Positions 62,601-64,000 of a DNA stretch of 64,000 bases are shown in pieces. The notes beneath the pieces are model-generated. The model had not been told where the DNA came from. It saw nothing but the letters and a program-made list of their open reading frames with translations, and did no database searches. Source of the stretch: Epiperipatus broadwayi (taxonomy: Eukaryota; Onychophora; Udeonychophora; Euonychophora; Peripatidae). Numbering within the stretch: position 1 is the stretch's first letter; each line of letters starts with the position of its first letter. The stretch covers positions 6,674,085-6,738,084 of the forward strand of contig JAQFVV010012396.1 in assembly GCA_028023455.1 (NCBI GenBank), written 5' to 3'. The translations under genes were made by a program, and so were the position numbers.

Positions 62601-63592
62601 TTTTTTATTTTAATTTAAACAATTGTTTCTATGCTTAACCAAAGGAATATAAATCTATGTTTGGAGAATGTAAGAGAAAGTATAATCTATTAGTTGCAGT
62701 TATCTTCATATTTTATTAATTAAAAAAGGAACAATTTAATCCTTGTTTATCTGGACAGTCTTCATTAGATAGATACATATTAACCAAAAAGCAAAGTCTT
62801 GATAGCACGACTCTGTACTAGCTGAAATTTGGGACCATGCAAGAATGCATGCTGACAATGCTTTCTATATTAATCATTTGCTTCTCAGTGCAGTGTAGTC
62901 ATTACCTTTACTAACATGAAGTTTGAAATATAGAAGTCAAATGTGAGTTGAAAGCATCAGTAAATGTCTGGTCTATTTGTTAATCAAGAAATTTTTATAG
63001 AACTATATATATATATATGAAATGTCTATTTATTTCTACAAAAACAAAAGAAATTACTGCAGGCAGAGGAATCCTGTAATATTTATGGATGAAGTTTAAT
63101 CTATATTTTGTATAGAAGCCCTAACAAAAGAGATCTATCAACAGAAGAAATCAGTAATATACACACATATTAGGAATATTCATTAAAATATTTCAATATT
63201 AAAGAAATGCAAAAAGAAAAGTTTGTTTACTTTATTTGTATAAAAAAAATTATTTCCATTTGTGACATTAACTGGTCACTGCTAACAGATGCTAATGGAA
63301 TCAGATTACAGAAATTTTAAGAAAATTCATTAAAAAAATCCAAAAGCTTAAAAAAAAAAAAAAGTTAGAATTGACTGCTATAAAAGTTTTTTTGTTTTTT
63401 TTCAAAAATAAAATTTATTAGCTAAAAAGATACATGAACAAAAGCATCTATATAAGCTTGAGTTTTGACTTAAATATTGATGCTAGACATTATTAGCTCT
63501 TTATGCAAGTGAAGCTGAGGGGTATTTAAATTTTCTTAGGACAGGTTGACACCAATCCAGGATTCAGTGTGTAATCTATTAGGTGCCAGAAG
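59661..63592. other. AT-rich noncoding DNA, nothing recognised except a small hairpin
   Basis: Frames at 60483-60695, 60647-60847, 60881-61081 (-) and 62044-62241 (+) are short and unrecognised. Poly-A, poly-T and (TA)n runs are frequent. Confidence 0.55.
62229..62263. repeat. Hairpin with 15-bp arms and a five-base loop
   Basis: AAAGTTATTTTGACA pairs with TGTCAAAATAATTTT across GTCAT, with one G-T pair. It is too short for a typical microRNA precursor on its own. A chance or small foldback origin is likely. Confidence 0.75.
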
Positions 63593-64000
63593 TCAATCTT
63601 TGTCACGACAATTTGTCAAAATTTTGATATAAGCTGTCTCTGACATTATTATCTGAGTACCCGAAGATTCACCTGATGAGCCAGAGCACAAACATGAAGA
63701 ATATGGAGGTTCTGTTGGTGGAAAAAACTCCTGTCTTGATATCATTTTGGATACAGAGGGAATATCTGTAGTCAAGGACACCTGTTGGTAGATGTAAGAT
63801 CTAAGTGAGCTGAAATAAGATCAGGTATACAAAAGATGAGTAATAGTTTTGTCTGCAGTTGAGCACAGTTGACATTGCATATTGAGCTTGGCAAATCCTC
63901 TTCTGACCAAGAAGTGATCTGTAGGTAGGGAGTCAAGGTTTAATTTTATCAGAAAGTCTATGTACTTGGACTCGATGTGCCAGTTCTTTAATTTACATGT
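63593..64000 (-). mobile_element. Non-LTR retrotransposon C-terminal coding end, runs off the window
   Basis: The minus strand gives about 135 codons of one frame with a single stop. From the window edge it reads KLKNWHIESKYIDFLIKL, NLDSLPTDHFLVRRGF and CQLCSTADKTITHLLYT. This matches the LINE end at 10994-11579, which has FLDFLVKINLNSL and CHNC in the same order. The zinc-knuckle spacing C-x2-C-x8-H is kept. The last Cys codon position is TGA instead of TGC or TGT. After it the sequence diverges from the other copy. It ends at a stop at 63593. Reverse transcriptase would lie beyond 64000. Confidence 0.75.

Noticed and set aside
1-64000. CRISPR arrays, bacterial operons, promoters or ribosome binding sites
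   Set aside because: No regularly spaced repeats with unique spacers and no prokaryotic gene organisation; the window is animal nuclear DNA.

Overview
This is an AT-rich (by eye 70-75% A+T) piece of a nuclear animal genome, almost certainly an invertebrate. The clues are Penelope-like retroelements, non-LTR retrotransposons of animal type, hAT and mariner DNA transposons, LTR-type elements and tRNA-derived SINEs in a background of AT-rich noncoding DNA and (TA)n runs. I cannot name the species. I see no bacterial-style genes, no host gene I can recognise, and no rRNA or functional tRNA gene. Nearly all short open frames are chance ORFs. A few are remnants of reverse transcriptase or transposase.

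Layout. Positions 1-17 kb: mostly unremarkable AT-rich DNA with a Penelope-terminus hairpin (1598-1730), a SINE (5847-5940), a one-arm copy of a foldback element (9757-9890), a LINE 3' end inside a 17-bp target duplication (10994-11579), a second decayed LINE (12850-13380), a near-perfect 200-bp inverted repeat (14261-14752) and a MITE (15824-16120). Positions 17-24 kb: two hAT-type elements with exact 8-bp target duplications (17261-17658 and 21718-22676, the second apparently carrying a nested foldback), a duplicated 285-bp block, and a SINE lying between the two blocks. Positions 25-30 kb: Penelope-like remnants, including two truncated copies abutting head-to-head (28681-30229).

Positions 30-45 kb: two LTR-like units of one family (30242-31967 and 43359-44705) flank an 8-kb LTR element (33489-41524). 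That element has LTRs of about 2.1 kb and a 3.7-kb interior with no recognisable gag or pol, and probably runs on the minus strand. All three sit in (TA)n runs. Positions 47-56 kb: an interrupted duplication, two more SINEs, a mariner transposase relic, and a 1.8-kb LINE reverse-transcriptase relic split by a foldback element with a 13-bp target duplication. Position 57371-57870 is a 500-N assembly gap. After it the sequence is mostly featureless until another LINE 3' coding end at 63593-64000.

The elements do not work together as a pathway. The window is a layered record of insertions. The most informative items are the inverted Penelope architecture seen at three loci, the noncoding long-LTR element with its TA-run insertion bias, and the very short SINE family that is little more than a complete tRNA-like cloverleaf with an A tail. 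Percent identities are by-eye estimates, and family assignments rest on motif recognition without a database search.
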